Of a stretch of DNA of 36,484 nucleotides, positions 26,452 to 35,613 are shown piece by piece. Positions within the stretch are counted from its first letter, which is position 1; every line of letters starts with the position of its first letter. The position numbers were made by a program, and so were the translations under genes. Below the pieces are notes generated by a model. It was not told where the DNA came from. It did no database searches and was given only the letters and a program-made list of their open reading frames with translations. This DNA is from Psychrosphaera sp. B3R10 (lineage in GTDB: Bacteria; Pseudomonadota; Gammaproteobacteria; Enterobacterales; Alteromonadaceae), in NCBI RefSeq assembly GCF_018861025.1, contig NZ_JAHKQH010000004.1:1-36484 (forward strand), in the 5' to 3' direction.

Positions 26452-29400
26452 GTTCAGTTAATACCGCTGCAGTAAGCACACCTGTGTTCCAGCAACTTGA
26501 AATCGTTCTAGGAATTTCTAGTTGCTTACGGTCAAGCGCTTCTAACAATGCATTCTGCCCAGACATAGTGTATTGCAGGTCCACATAGCTAACACCGGCC
26601 TCTCTTAACCTATCGGCTAATTCAGGAAAGTCTCCGGCCGTAAACCTTTTTTGACCAGTTTTAAAGTCTGCCAAAAAGTTAGGGAAACCAAGTTCACCTT
26701 CATACCGTTTTTCCAATACAAACCGACCTATATTAATTCTAAGCTTAACTTCGCTGCAACTTTCCCCCCACTTAAACATTTGGCTATTAGCAAAATTTTG
26801 ATTAACCAAAATAGTTGAACCTTCAGCGCATAGTAATTCTAATTCCGTTTTGCTTACATGATATTTTGCGTCCAAATTAGTGCCTGTTGGTAATGTCGCT
26901 AAGTTTACAGGATAGAACTCTTGCTTGGATTTTCGAGCATCATCAGCCTTTGCTGCAAACTCTAAAAAGCTTGGATTAAGCGGGTATTTAACTTTATCTA
27001 CATCTTTAGCGACAAAGCCTGCGCCTAGTCGTTTAGCTACAAAAGGAGCCAATTGTAAATCGAGAAACGACCATAGCATTCCTTGTTCTCCAAAGACCAT
27101 ATTTGGCACTTTGTAGTTAGGGACACCATCGATATTCGTTAAGAACTCTTGCTCCCAAACATCCTGAACTTTACAAGAAGATTCATTTAACATGTAATCT
27201 TGCATAAGTTCGATAGCACCGCCATAGAGTGCCCAGAACGCAGAGTTGCTTGGGGTTTCTTTGCCAACAATTGCCTGAAGTTTCTTGAGGCTGCTATACA
27301 CACTGGCTAGACTTCCGTCACCCACGGCAGGGTTATCCGGTGAAGAAAATAAACTACTAATCGCAGCATGTGATACTGAGCGCATTTCAGCGCTATATAC
27401 AAAACTCCCTAACGACTCTCTATATTCACCAAGAAGTTTGCCTGCTTCTTCCAATTGCATTTGTCGTTCATCAGGTGAAGGTCCAGAAGCGCCTTTTGCC
27501 ATTTTCTTCTGGGTTTTCATGCCCTTTTTTCCAGCTTTCGACAATGCTTTACCAAGCGGACCAGCTTTACCAACAATCTTAAGTGCCATTTTAGTTAACA
27601 TTTTATTCTGAGCACCATCGGTCTTTTGCTCAGGCGCAAACGCACTCATATCTTCGTAATAGAAAACCATCGTTGCCCACTCTGGCAGTTCGACATCGTC
27701 TTTGTATGGTGCAATTTGTTCATTAACTAAATTAAGTGCATTAAAGTATAAATTACGGCCCGTTGATAAATTATTAACAACCATTAGCCATTCATTTCTA
27801 CTATTTAGTTTCTCTGTCCCTTTGCTAAAGTTCTTAGAAAATCGCTCCCAATTCTCTAAGTACTGCTTTTTATATTCTTGTTCAAATCCAGGTAATATGT
27901 CGTCTAATATGTCGTCATATCGTTCAGTCTGCCTAATCTGCGCAATAAACTGGTCGATGGTTTCTTTACCTTCAACCGTATATGCACCGTTGACTACCGA
28001 ATCAAACGTCATAGCTCCGGTACCAACATTCCAATAATCAGATACTTTAATTTCAGCAGTGCTTGCTACCTTATTTGCCCATGGTATTAACCACTTGGCG
28101 AGATCTTTACTTTTTAGCAAAATATCATTTAGTTGCTCGTCCATTAACTTTGCTTCTTGTTCTATGTCAGCGCGATTAGTCGACCAATTCAACGATTGTA
28201 AATATAGGGTATTAAGTTGAGCGACGATATTTGGATCTTGAATACCAAAAAAGTCTGCATCTGACACACTATATGGTGGCGGTAATGACTCCATATCTGA
28301 ACCTTCAAGATAGGCATCGATTATGTTGATTCTTCGGACCAACGTACTAATAAAAGCAACAATCTTTTCTTCAGAAATATCACTGTCTTGAACAAACCTT
28401 TTTGAGAGTTCTCGAACAAAAAATTGATCGGTTTTTTCTACAATTCGAGCATTGACTCGTTCTGAGAACAAACCTTGTAGTTTAACAATAAAATCAGGTG
28501 TTTCAGAATAGCCCATCCAAGGTGTCCATGAGTGCTCCTCTAGACGTGAAACCATATCTCGAAAATCGTATAGTGACCTTACGTTTGCAGAAAGTTGCAC
28601 CGACTCTTCAAAACTTCCCGCATACTTAGATACTGACGTATCAAGTATTTCTGAATCAGTCGAATAGCTAAAATATAATGCTACTAATACAGCAGCTAAT
28701 GTTGCATTCCACGCCAATGACTTACCAAAAATCCGGCTTCTAACAATACGTTCTGAACGACCGATTGAGCTAACCATATCTCGTTCGCCCGGCAATATTT
28801 TGCTAAGCAGTATCTGGCTAAACAGGCCTCTGCGACCAGAAACCATTCTAGTATTGTCGTCGGCTGCAGTAAAATAAAGTGACCTAAAGTTAGGTGTTTT
28901 TTGATATGGGTTGTTTTGAAACAAAGAACCACAAAAGATTGAAAGGTGTCTTTCCAATTTTTCAAACTGGCTAGGTAAAAGCAGTAATTCCGGAGTGACA
29001 GTACTGTCTTTTATCGCATTAAGCATCAATTGCTTAATTCGCTCTGCGAGCTCACCGACAGTGTGACCAACAAAATTTGCCGCTGTTAAGCCATCGTTAT
29101 TAACCTCGCCAATCGGTTGGTTTAGTTTAGCTCCAGGCAACGTCTCAACCCAATCATTAAAACCTGGCATTTTGTCTGTATGAGTTATAACAACATAAAC
29201 TGGCACAACGACACTGAGTTGTTGCATCAATTGTTCGATTGCTCGGCGTGACTCAATTGCCTTTTCGATAAGTTGCTGGCTTTTCTCACCAAGCAAATCT
29301 TCCATCGTTAAAGTAACAACAACACCATTTATAGGTTCTTTAGGACGCTGTTTGCGTAACAATTCTAATAACAGATGCCACTTAGGGTTATTTTTATTAT

Positions 29401-29935
29401 CGTCGGTAGAATTAATATAACTACTTGGAACATCAAGTGCGATACCTTGATTAAATAGTTTCCAATTTATATCTTGCTCAGTTTTGTCCAACCCTTGTAA
29501 ATCTATAGTTGGTGAAGATAGGTTGGCTTCATTTAGTAAAAATGACTTACCACTTCCGTTTTGGCCTATAACTAAATACCAAGGCAAAACGTACATTGGA
29601 TCGCCATGAACTTTTAGATAGCTCTGGCGCAACAGTTTAGTCATTTGAGAGAAATTTTTCTCTAGCGGCGTTTTCTCAAACGAGAAGTTAAATGAGAAGG
29701 CTGATTTTTTTTCACCCTCTTCAACATTAACCAGTCCTTCAACCTGTTGTTTTGCTCTGTAATACAAAATACCTTTGCGAATAAGCAAAAATAATAACCA
29801 AGCGACAAACACGCCAATTGCGTAATTCACGCCCGTCATCAGCTCTTCACCAGCTAAAACAGCTCCGCCAATCACTAAGCCTGAAATGACTAACCAAATA
29901 AATATGTATAATAATATTTTCAAAAAAATTTTCAC
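26444..29935 (-). CDS. tssM: TssM (IcmF) inner-membrane complex protein
   Basis: 1163 aa, standard length. Membrane segments lie at about 5-28, 37-53 and about 405-425; the large remainder is periplasmic. An intact Walker A, GQNGSGKS, is at 124-131, followed by the IcmF ATPase-like domain (PINGVVVTLTMEDLL, VPVYVVITHTDKMPGF). It forms the trans-envelope channel with TssL and TssJ. The start is GTG at 29935, without a clear Shine-Dalgarno sequence and 38 bp after tssL. Its 3' end overlaps the fusion gene by 8 bp. Confidence 0.95.
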   Translation of the reverse strand: MKIFLKILLYIFIWLVISGLVIGGAVLAGEELMTGVNYAIGVFVAWLLFLLIRKGILYYRAKQQVEGLVNVEEGEKKSAFSFNFSFEKTPLEKNFSQMTKLLRQSYLKVHGDPMYVLPWYLVIGQNGSGKSFLLNEANLSSPTIDLQGLDKTEQDINWKLFNQGIALDVPSSYINSTDDNKNNPKWHLLLELLRKQRPKEPINGVVVTLTMEDLLGEKSQQLIEKAIESRRAIEQLMQQLSVVVPVYVVITHTDKMPGFNDWVETLPGAKLNQPIGEVNNDGLTAANFVGHTVGELAERIKQLMLNAIKDSTVTPELLLLPSQFEKLERHLSIFCGSLFQNNPYQKTPNFRSLYFTAADDNTRMVSGRRGLFSQILLSKILPGERDMVSSIGRSERIVRSRIFGKSLAWNATLAAVLVALYFSYSTDSEILDTSVSKYAGSFEESVQLSANVRSLYDFRDMVSRLEEHSWTPWMGYSETPDFIVKLQGLFSERVNARIVEKTDQFFVRELSKRFVQDSDISEEKIVAFISTLVRRINIIDAYLEGSDMESLPPPYSVSDADFFGIQDPNIVAQLNTLYLQSLNWSTNRADIEQEAKLMDEQLNDILLKSKDLAKWLIPWANKVASTAEIKVSDYWNVGTGAMTFDSVVNGAYTVEGKETIDQFIAQIRQTERYDDILDDILPGFEQEYKKQYLENWERFSKNFSKGTEKLNSRNEWLMVVNNLSTGRNLYFNALNLVNEQIAPYKDDVELPEWATMVFYYEDMSAFAPEQKTDGAQNKMLTKMALKIVGKAGPLGKALSKAGKKGMKTQKKMAKGASGPSPDERQMQLEEAGKLLGEYRESLGSFVYSAEMRSVSHAAISSLFSSPDNPAVGDGSLASVYSSLKKLQAIVGKETPSNSAFWALYGGAIELMQDYMLNESSCKVQDVWEQEFLTNIDGVPNYKVPNMVFGEQGMLWSFLDLQLAPFVAKRLGAGFVAKDVDKVKYPLNPSFLEFAAKADDARKSKQEFYPVNLATLPTGTNLDAKYHVSKTELELLCAEGSTILVNQNFANSQMFKWGESCSEVKLRINIGRFVLEKRYEGELGFPNFLADFKTGQKRFTAGDFPELADRLREAGVSYVDLQYTMSGQNALLEALDRKQLEIPRTISSCWNTGVLTAAVLTEHE

Positions 29936-29973
29936 GGCTGACTCATAATTTTGTTAATTTTAAGAGGTAGTTA

Positions 29974-30633
29974 TCATATTGAGATAACTAAAAAGTTCGC
30001 CAAACCAACCAGATCTTTTTTAAAGAAAAAGTAAGCGAAAGCTACGATTAAAATAGGTCCACCATAAACTAGCGGAGAAAAGTCTTTTTTAACGTGTATC
30101 TTCCCTTCAACCTTTTTCTTAGAATAAGCTCCTGGAAACAACGTGGCTTCATCATTCAACTCATCAGCTAACAATTTGTAATTGTCGTACTTTATTGAAT
30201 CAAGTTGTGACTGAAGTCCTGAATCATAAAACTTCCCGGTGAATCCGAGAGTTAAACAGTAATAATATACTTCTCTTATATCCCGCTCTGCAGGGTTAAA
30301 TGGATTTAGTCCATCTAACTTTGTAAAAAACTCAACACCACCTTGGGTTGTATCAAAATAAAAACGTTGCAGTAAATTTCGCCCCCAAACCTTCCTATGT
30401 TCCCACTTTGAAGCGATGAGTTTTTCATCTATAAAAGTTACAACAGCAAAAAGTGCCAACTGGTATTGAGATTTGGTATAACCCCCGTCTAGTGCAAAAC
30501 CCAGTAAACTATCTAACTGGCTAGTAATGTGTGAACGCACAGAATCATAACTATTTTCTTTGTCGATTTCTGCATGTTCAACAACCTGCATGGTATAACT
30601 TAAACTTCCAATAAAGCAGTCAACTAATCTCAT
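29974..30633 (-). CDS. tssL: TssL (DotU) inner-membrane complex protein
   Basis: 219 aa. The cytoplasmic DotU domain shows YQLALFAVVTFIDEKLIAS and WGRNLLQRFYFDTTQGGVEFF, followed by EVYYYCLTLGFTGKF. A single C-terminal membrane segment lies at about 190-207 (YGGPILIVAFAYFFF) with only about 10 residues after it. There is no OmpA-like peptidoglycan-binding extension. AGGGAG lies 4 nt before the ATG; the gap to tssK is 8 bp. Confidence 0.95.
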   Translation of the reverse strand: MRLVDCFIGSLSYTMQVVEHAEIDKENSYDSVRSHITSQLDSLLGFALDGGYTKSQYQLALFAVVTFIDEKLIASKWEHRKVWGRNLLQRFYFDTTQGGVEFFTKLDGLNPFNPAERDIREVYYYCLTLGFTGKFYDSGLQSQLDSIKYDNYKLLADELNDEATLFPGAYSKKKVEGKIHVKKDFSPLVYGGPILIVAFAYFFFKKDLVGLANFLVISI

Positions 30634-30641
30634 GTCGCTCC

Positions 30642-32033
30642 CTAACCTCTTACCAAAACCATTTCAATAATCAAATCGTCCGGGGCATCGTCCCAATGTA
30701 CTGCAAACATTCCTTCTTCTTCAATTGCCTTCCATTTACTGCTGGTTCGATCAATTGTAAAGTAGGTCACTTTAGGACGTTGTTCTAATCCTGTTGGTTG
30801 TTCATCCAAATGAGTGAACTCAACCCCTGGTATTGCGCTTTGTACGTAGCGTTCAACATGGGATTTCGCCCCAAGTTTCGCATAATTTTTAAACGAACTG
30901 ATATAGTCATTCGCCGCTAGATTACTTTCTAACAGCAAGTACATACTATGCTGTCTAACAAAAAATTCGCTTGGTAACTTACAGTTATATGACCCGTCGT
31001 CTTGTTTTTCCAATCGTACCAAAAGCTCTGGACTTACTGTTAACTCATCCAATAAGCTGACTAACAAGGCCTTCGTTTTCTCAAATGACTGGAATAACTC
31101 ACGGTGATTATACTTAATCGTCGAAACGGTTCCGTCTAATGATTCACCTAATATACTGTAGCGTGCAGAAAATGTTGATAATTCACCTATTAATGCTCGA
31201 ATATGGCCAAACATTTCAAATGGCGTAATCGATGGGTGTTCTAAGTAATGATTTAACATTGGGGCATATCGAGCAATCACTCTTAACGCACTACGGTAGC
31301 GTTCTGAAACCGGATTAAACTCGGCACTTCTTGAAGTAGAAGTATTTTTATAATTTTCCAGTTGTTTAGAACGCCCGAGTAACTCGTCTCTAATCTCTTT
31401 AAGTTGATCCATCATAATGGAAGACGCATTGATGCAAACGGAAGCTGGAATGAACTCTTTACTGAACATCACGACGTCTTCAATTTCTTCAAGCTTAGTT
31501 ATTGGCATAATTAAACAATCTGAAAACTGTTCAATTTCGTCCTCAAATATTAACCTAACGACATATTTCATCGTTTTAACAGTAACTGACTGGTCGCCTT
31601 GATGGACATCTTTAATCGATTCACCCTCGATACTTGACACGTAACGGGTAGAGATAATTTGGCTATTATCATAACTTGGAACCTGAGTAACATTACTTCT
31701 ACTATCACTGAGCTTTGAAATTACTGCTAAAACGATTATGCCTTTGGTACGATCTTGCCAGTGGCTTTCAAAACTGCGAGGCGCAATTAACGCATTTTCA
31801 GGAAACGAAACTAATGAACCATCTTCGTACAATACATCAAGAGTATTTAGCTCTACAAAGCCCCTATTAAGTGCTTGACTGTCAAGATGCATATTCGAAA
31901 CGCCCCACGGGAATGGGTTATTTATACCGTAAAGTTGATATACAGCTTGTTGCGAATGCAAAGACTGATATTGAAAGTGTTGAGGCTGAAGGAAGAGTCC
32001 CTGATGCCAAAATAATGGTTTATTGAAATTCAC
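30642..32033 (-). CDS. tssK: TssK baseplate-to-membrane connector
   Basis: 463 aa. The hallmark WHQGLFLQPQHFQYQ is near the N-terminus (residues 9-23), followed by the typical shell domain and C-terminal region (LVSLLDELTVSPELLVRLEK, KSHVERYVQSAIPGVEFTHL). TssK links the baseplate wedges to TssL/TssM. The start is GTG at 32033, preceded by AAAGGA at 7 nt. Confidence 0.95.
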   Translation of the reverse strand: MNFNKPLFWHQGLFLQPQHFQYQSLHSQQAVYQLYGINNPFPWGVSNMHLDSQALNRGFVELNTLDVLYEDGSLVSFPENALIAPRSFESHWQDRTKGIIVLAVISKLSDSRSNVTQVPSYDNSQIISTRYVSSIEGESIKDVHQGDQSVTVKTMKYVVRLIFEDEIEQFSDCLIMPITKLEEIEDVVMFSKEFIPASVCINASSIMMDQLKEIRDELLGRSKQLENYKNTSTSRSAEFNPVSERYRSALRVIARYAPMLNHYLEHPSITPFEMFGHIRALIGELSTFSARYSILGESLDGTVSTIKYNHRELFQSFEKTKALLVSLLDELTVSPELLVRLEKQDDGSYNCKLPSEFFVRQHSMYLLLESNLAANDYISSFKNYAKLGAKSHVERYVQSAIPGVEFTHLDEQPTGLEQRPKVTYFTIDRTSSKWKAIEEEGMFAVHWDDAPDDLIIEMVLVRG

Positions 32034-32079
32034 TAAGTTATCCTTTACTCGTTTATATGTCTGACGGCATAAATTATTA

Positions 32080-32787
32080 TTATTGAGCGAGCATTTGCAC
32101 TCTAGATATTTTTGTTACGCCTAAATCAACCCAGGCCTTAATTCTAGCTGCCTCTGAAATACCAGGTTCAGAAAATGGGTTCAGATTACTAATTGTAGAC
32201 GCGGAATACTCGGTTCGATTGGCAACAGAAGGGATTTCAAATATTTGAACACTATCTTCCGTCTGCAGTTGATAATAACCAGCAACAACCGCTACAAATT
32301 TTGTTTCTTTAAATCTATCTACCGTTATCACTTCATTACTACTTGGTGAAATAGTTAAGTCTGAAGAAGCAACGATACTCGTATCAATATCTTCTTTCTT
32401 ACTAGTAAGTAGCTCTCTAATTCCTGCAGGCGTACTCGCTATATCTTTAAATACTTTTAGGTCAGACAGTTGAAAAACTTTTAAGTACAAACTATGCGGT
32501 TTTCCAACGTATAAATTCAGTTGTGGTGGTGTTTGAAAACGGAAGACTATCGCTGCGGGATCATAATCCCAAGTTTCATAGGCATCAACAATTTCGGCGT
32601 TGCCCCGATAATGCCATTTATTTGTGTGCCACTGCCAAATCAAATTATTGCCTTCAATTTGTGGATCGTCGATTGTCAGTGGAGGATGTTCCTCTATTGT
32701 ACCTTTCCATTCAGGAAGTGGCGTTGCACAGCCGGTTAGGAAAAGTACATATATAAAAAAAATAGAAAATATGGCTTTATTTTGCAT
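32080..32787 (-). CDS. tssJ: TssJ-type outer-membrane lipoprotein
   Basis: 235 aa. A lipoprotein signal peptide ends in LTGC (Cys20) with Ala at +2, consistent with outer-membrane sorting. The body shows the TssJ beta-sandwich pattern: PHSLYLKVFQLSDLKVF, SPSSNEVITVDRFKETKFVAVVAGYYQ. It is longer than typical TssJ (about 150-180 aa), with an extra N-terminal segment (about 25-90) and a C-terminal tail. TssJ caps the TssM periplasmic domain at the outer membrane. It lies between hcp1 and tssK. Confidence 0.88.
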   Translation of the reverse strand: MQNKAIFSIFFIYVLFLTGCATPLPEWKGTIEEHPPLTIDDPQIEGNNLIWQWHTNKWHYRGNAEIVDAYETWDYDPAAIVFRFQTPPQLNLYVGKPHSLYLKVFQLSDLKVFKDIASTPAGIRELLTSKKEDIDTSIVASSDLTISPSSNEVITVDRFKETKFVAVVAGYYQLQTEDSVQIFEIPSVANRTEYSASTISNLNPFSEPGISEAARIKAWVDLGVTKISRVQMLAQ

Positions 32788-32825
32788 TTTGTCATTTTAT
32801 CGTTTTAATCGCTTTAACACATTTA

Positions 32826-32857
32826 GAACCAGCAATAGAAGTTACTATTGCTGGTTC
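32826..32857 (-). promoter_or_regulatory. Perfect 13-bp stem-loop 7 nt after the hcp1 stop
   Basis: The arms GAACCAGCAATAG and CTATTGCTGGTTC are exact reverse complements around a 6-nt loop. In the minus-strand transcript it lies 7 nt past the hcp1 stop and is followed by UAAAUGUG, not a U-run. It is therefore not a textbook intrinsic terminator. It may stabilise the 3' end of hcp1 mRNA or act as a partial terminator that lowers expression of tssJ and beyond (inference). Confidence 0.75.
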
Positions 32858-32864
32858 CGCTTTC

Positions 32865-33410
32865 TTAATCGTCAAATGCGACTAATTCTGTATTTTCACC
32901 ATTTGACGATGAATCTACACATTCAGTTCCGCAAATGTCATGTTTCCATGCTATTGCATTAAAACTAAACTGCAATTTTTCTGTAGCCATATAATTATCA
33001 TTGCTAGGATCCATTGCATTAGGCGACACTGTAGAAAGGCTTATCAGTTTCGCTTCTGCTACTTTAATTTGATAGTAACGTACAGGCTCACCACCACTTG
33101 TTTCATCAGGTGAACGATAAAATTCAATATGGATATTCAAGTCTGTAGGTTGAGACAATAGTTGCGCCAATATTGGACTACTTTTATCAATCAATTTTGT
33201 TATTTCAAAGTATTCATGCCTTCTGACCCCAGTAACTTGACCATTTCTTGGATCTATCGGTAAAACACTTTTTTGCTCAAAAGCCTGGGCAAATATCTTA
33301 TCTAAATGCTCTTCTTTATAGTATGAAGCTATACTTTCTTTAGACGAAGCACCTTCTGTCAGGTTATTCCCTTCAGCATCTTCTATCGTCACAAAAATTT
33401 CGTTTGGCAT
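32865..33410 (-). CDS. tssD: First Hcp tube protein (hcp1)
   Basis: 181 aa from the ATG at 33410. An upstream in-frame TTG (33416) exists, but AGGGA is better spaced (about 10 nt) for the ATG. Hcp signatures: VTIEDAEGNNLTEGASSK, GVRRHEYFEITKLIDKSSPI, LNIHIEFYRSP, KLISLSTVSPN and EKLQFSFNAIAWKH. After that core there is a tail of about 25 residues with the pair CGTEC and an acidic, Ser/Asn-rich end. It forms the hexameric inner tube that is fired and secreted. It lies downstream of tssBC with stem-loops on both sides, suggesting separate control of mRNA level. Confidence 0.93.
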   Translation of the reverse strand: MPNEIFVTIEDAEGNNLTEGASSKESIASYYKEEHLDKIFAQAFEQKSVLPIDPRNGQVTGVRRHEYFEITKLIDKSSPILAQLLSQPTDLNIHIEFYRSPDETSGGEPVRYYQIKVAEAKLISLSTVSPNAMDPSNDNYMATEKLQFSFNAIAWKHDICGTECVDSSSNGENTELVAFDD

Positions 33411-33463
33411 AATCAAAGTTCCCTATCAATAGGTGGTATATCACCATGTTAAATAAATTTATC

Positions 33464-33493
33464 GGTGAAGTTCACTGGTATGTGGACTTCACC
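33464..33493 (-). promoter_or_regulatory. 12-bp stem-loop 7 nt after the tssC stop
   Basis: The arms GGTGAAGTTCAC and GTGGACTTCACC (plus-strand reading) pair at 11 of 12 positions around a 6-nt loop. It begins 7 nt after the tssC stop, the same distance as the stem-loop after hcp1, and has no following U-run. It may stabilise tssBC mRNA, mark a processing site, or attenuate transcription into hcp1 (inference). Confidence 0.65.
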
Positions 33494-33500
33494 AAGGTTG

Positions 33501-34958
33501 TTAAGCTTTCTCTAATGACCCTGCTAAGGATAATGTAAAATTAGCCCCCATAAACTTGAAGTGTGGTGTAACGCTTAATGCTACAGAGAACCAACCTGCA
33601 TCACTTTTATCTTCAGAAACCACCAATTCGGCTTTTCTTAAAGGGCGAGCACTTCTAGTTGCTGGAGATGGATTCTCTTGATCTGCAACATACCTTCTCA
33701 ACCACTTATTAAGTTCAGTTTCAAGATCAGCCCTTGTCTTCCAACTACCTAAGTTTTCACGTTGTAGCACTTTAATATAATGCGCTAAACGACAAACAAT
33801 AAACAAATAAGGAAGTTGCGTGCCTAAACGATAATTTAACTCAGCGATCTGACCTTCGGCATCATTGCCAAATTTAATTGCTTTTTGAACTGAGTTTGAA
33901 GAGAAAAATACTGCGTGATCGCCACCTTTTCTTAACGTCAACGGAATAAAGCCCAGTTCAGACAATTCGTACTCTTTTCTATCTGAAATGACAACTTCAA
34001 CTGGGCCACGAACTTCTTCACTGCCATCAACATCAACAACGTCTATAGCCAAGTCTTCGACTGCACCACCAGATTGAGGTCCAATAATATTCGGACACCA
34101 TCTAAATTGTGCGAAACTATCTGCTAATCGGCTTGCATAAGCATATGCAGCATTACCCCAAAGATAATCTTCCTTCGATGTAACTTTTTCTTGATAATTA
34201 AAAGAGCGAACAACCAGGTCTTCTCCATAGGTTGGACGCAACATGAAACTAGGAAGTGTTAAGCCAACATATCGAGCATCATCACTTTCTCTAAATCCGT
34301 TCCATTTAGCATATTGTGCGCCGTCGAAGATTGATTCAACTTCTTTTAATGTTGGCAATTCTTCATACTTATCGACTCCAAAAAACTCACAACTCGCTGC
34401 ACTTATAAACGGCGCATGAGTCATAGCACTTAACGATGCCATGTTTGAAAGAAGTTCAACATCTGGAGCTTTATAATTAAAGTCATAGTCGCCTATTACA
34501 ACACCAAATGGTTCACCACCAAATTGACCGTATTCATCTGTATAGATCTTACGATACAAACCAGTCTGAGTGATATCAGGTGCATCTTCAAAATCGTCAA
34601 CTAAGTCGTTTTTGCTAGCGTTTAAAATTTGAACCTTAATATTTTGTGAAAAATCGGTTCTATTTAATAAGAAGTTTAAACTCGCCCAAGGCTTTTCAAT
34701 AGACTTTACAACTTCGTTATGAAGTATTTCGTCAATTTGTGCACTTAGACGCTGATCCAATTCATCGATCATTGTGTCAACTAGTGACTTATCAATACGA
34801 ACACTTTCAACAGATTCTCTAGCAAGTACATCTTGTAAAAAAGCTTCTACACCCTGTTTTACTACAGGATAGCTTTCGTCTTGCTGGTTTATTTTTGTAA
34901 AATCTAAAATTTCTTCTACGAGTGTGACTTCGACAATTCCGTCATCTGTATTAGCCAT
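33501..34958 (-). CDS. tssC: TssC contractile sheath large subunit
   Basis: 485 aa, normal length. It keeps the N-terminal arm (EVTLVEEILDFTKI, the position of the known ClpV-binding helix of VipB) and has the full sheath core: PWASLNFLLNRTDF, YGQFGGEPFGVVIGDYDF, MTHAPFISAASCEFF, LPYLFIVCRLAHYIKVLQRE, LNKWLRRYVADQENP. It assembles with TssB around the Hcp tube. It starts 26 bp after tssB with AGGAAA just before the ATG. Confidence 0.96.
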   Translation of the reverse strand: MANTDDGIVEVTLVEEILDFTKINQQDESYPVVKQGVEAFLQDVLARESVESVRIDKSLVDTMIDELDQRLSAQIDEILHNEVVKSIEKPWASLNFLLNRTDFSQNIKVQILNASKNDLVDDFEDAPDITQTGLYRKIYTDEYGQFGGEPFGVVIGDYDFNYKAPDVELLSNMASLSAMTHAPFISAASCEFFGVDKYEELPTLKEVESIFDGAQYAKWNGFRESDDARYVGLTLPSFMLRPTYGEDLVVRSFNYQEKVTSKEDYLWGNAAYAYASRLADSFAQFRWCPNIIGPQSGGAVEDLAIDVVDVDGSEEVRGPVEVVISDRKEYELSELGFIPLTLRKGGDHAVFFSSNSVQKAIKFGNDAEGQIAELNYRLGTQLPYLFIVCRLAHYIKVLQRENLGSWKTRADLETELNKWLRRYVADQENPSPATRSARPLRKAELVVSEDKSDAGWFSVALSVTPHFKFMGANFTLSLAGSLEKA

Positions 34959-34984
34959 TTTCCTACCTTTTTATCCTTAGCTGA

Positions 34985-35473
34985 TTATTTCTTAACGCCA
35001 ACTTCTTTAACAAGTTGACTTCTTTGGCTTTCATCAGCCAACATATTTTGAATAGTGCGACGCATTTTAGGTACATTACCTAAAGGGCCTTTTAATGCTT
35101 TTAATGCATTTCTTAATTCAATTATTTGCTTTAATTCTGGAACTGATTCAACCAATTTGTCTGGCGTAAAATCTTTGAGGCTTTTAGGAGATAAGTTTAT
35201 TGATAATTCTTCGTCATTATCGGAAAGTTTATTAGGGACTGTAAAATTAATGTCTAAATCCATCGATCCCATAACTTCGTCAAAGTTATTCTTGTTAATG
35301 TTAACAATCTCCCTTTCTTCCATGACTTTATCATCAGCTTGAGAAGAAAATTGCCCCATTACTAGTATTTTCATAGGCAATTCTATTTGGGCATTTGCGT
35401 CACCTACGGCGGGTTTGTATGAAATATTGACCCTTTCCTTTGGTGCTACTGAACCGCTCTTTTTCTTACTCAT
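34985..35473 (-). CDS. tssB: TssB contractile sheath small subunit
   Basis: 162 aa. TssB/VipA signatures: RVNISYKPAVGDANAQIELP, MKILVMGQFSSQ, NFDEVMGSMDLDINFTVPN, SLKDFTPDKLV, and the C-terminal helix rich in Leu/Lys. It is the first gene of the block. AAGGA lies 7 nt before the ATG. It pairs with tssC downstream. Confidence 0.96.
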   Translation of the reverse strand: MSKKKSGSVAPKERVNISYKPAVGDANAQIELPMKILVMGQFSSQADDKVMEEREIVNINKNNFDEVMGSMDLDINFTVPNKLSDNDEELSINLSPKSLKDFTPDKLVESVPELKQIIELRNALKALKGPLGNVPKMRRTIQNMLADESQRSQLVKEVGVKK

Positions 35474-35613
35474 ATCTTATCCTTTCGCATTATGAAGTTT
35501 TATTTTATTCTTACAGTCAACTTATACAGTTAAAGCATAATGGTGTTCTGAAAAGCTAACTTATAACCAATTACTTTATGAACCACACTCTAGTTATCTG
35601 ATGGTTCTATTTT

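Noticed and set aside
32826-32857. Intrinsic terminator ending the operon after hcp1
   Set aside because: The stem is strong but is not followed by a U-run, and essential T6SS genes continue on the same strand; a processing or stabilising role or partial termination fits better.
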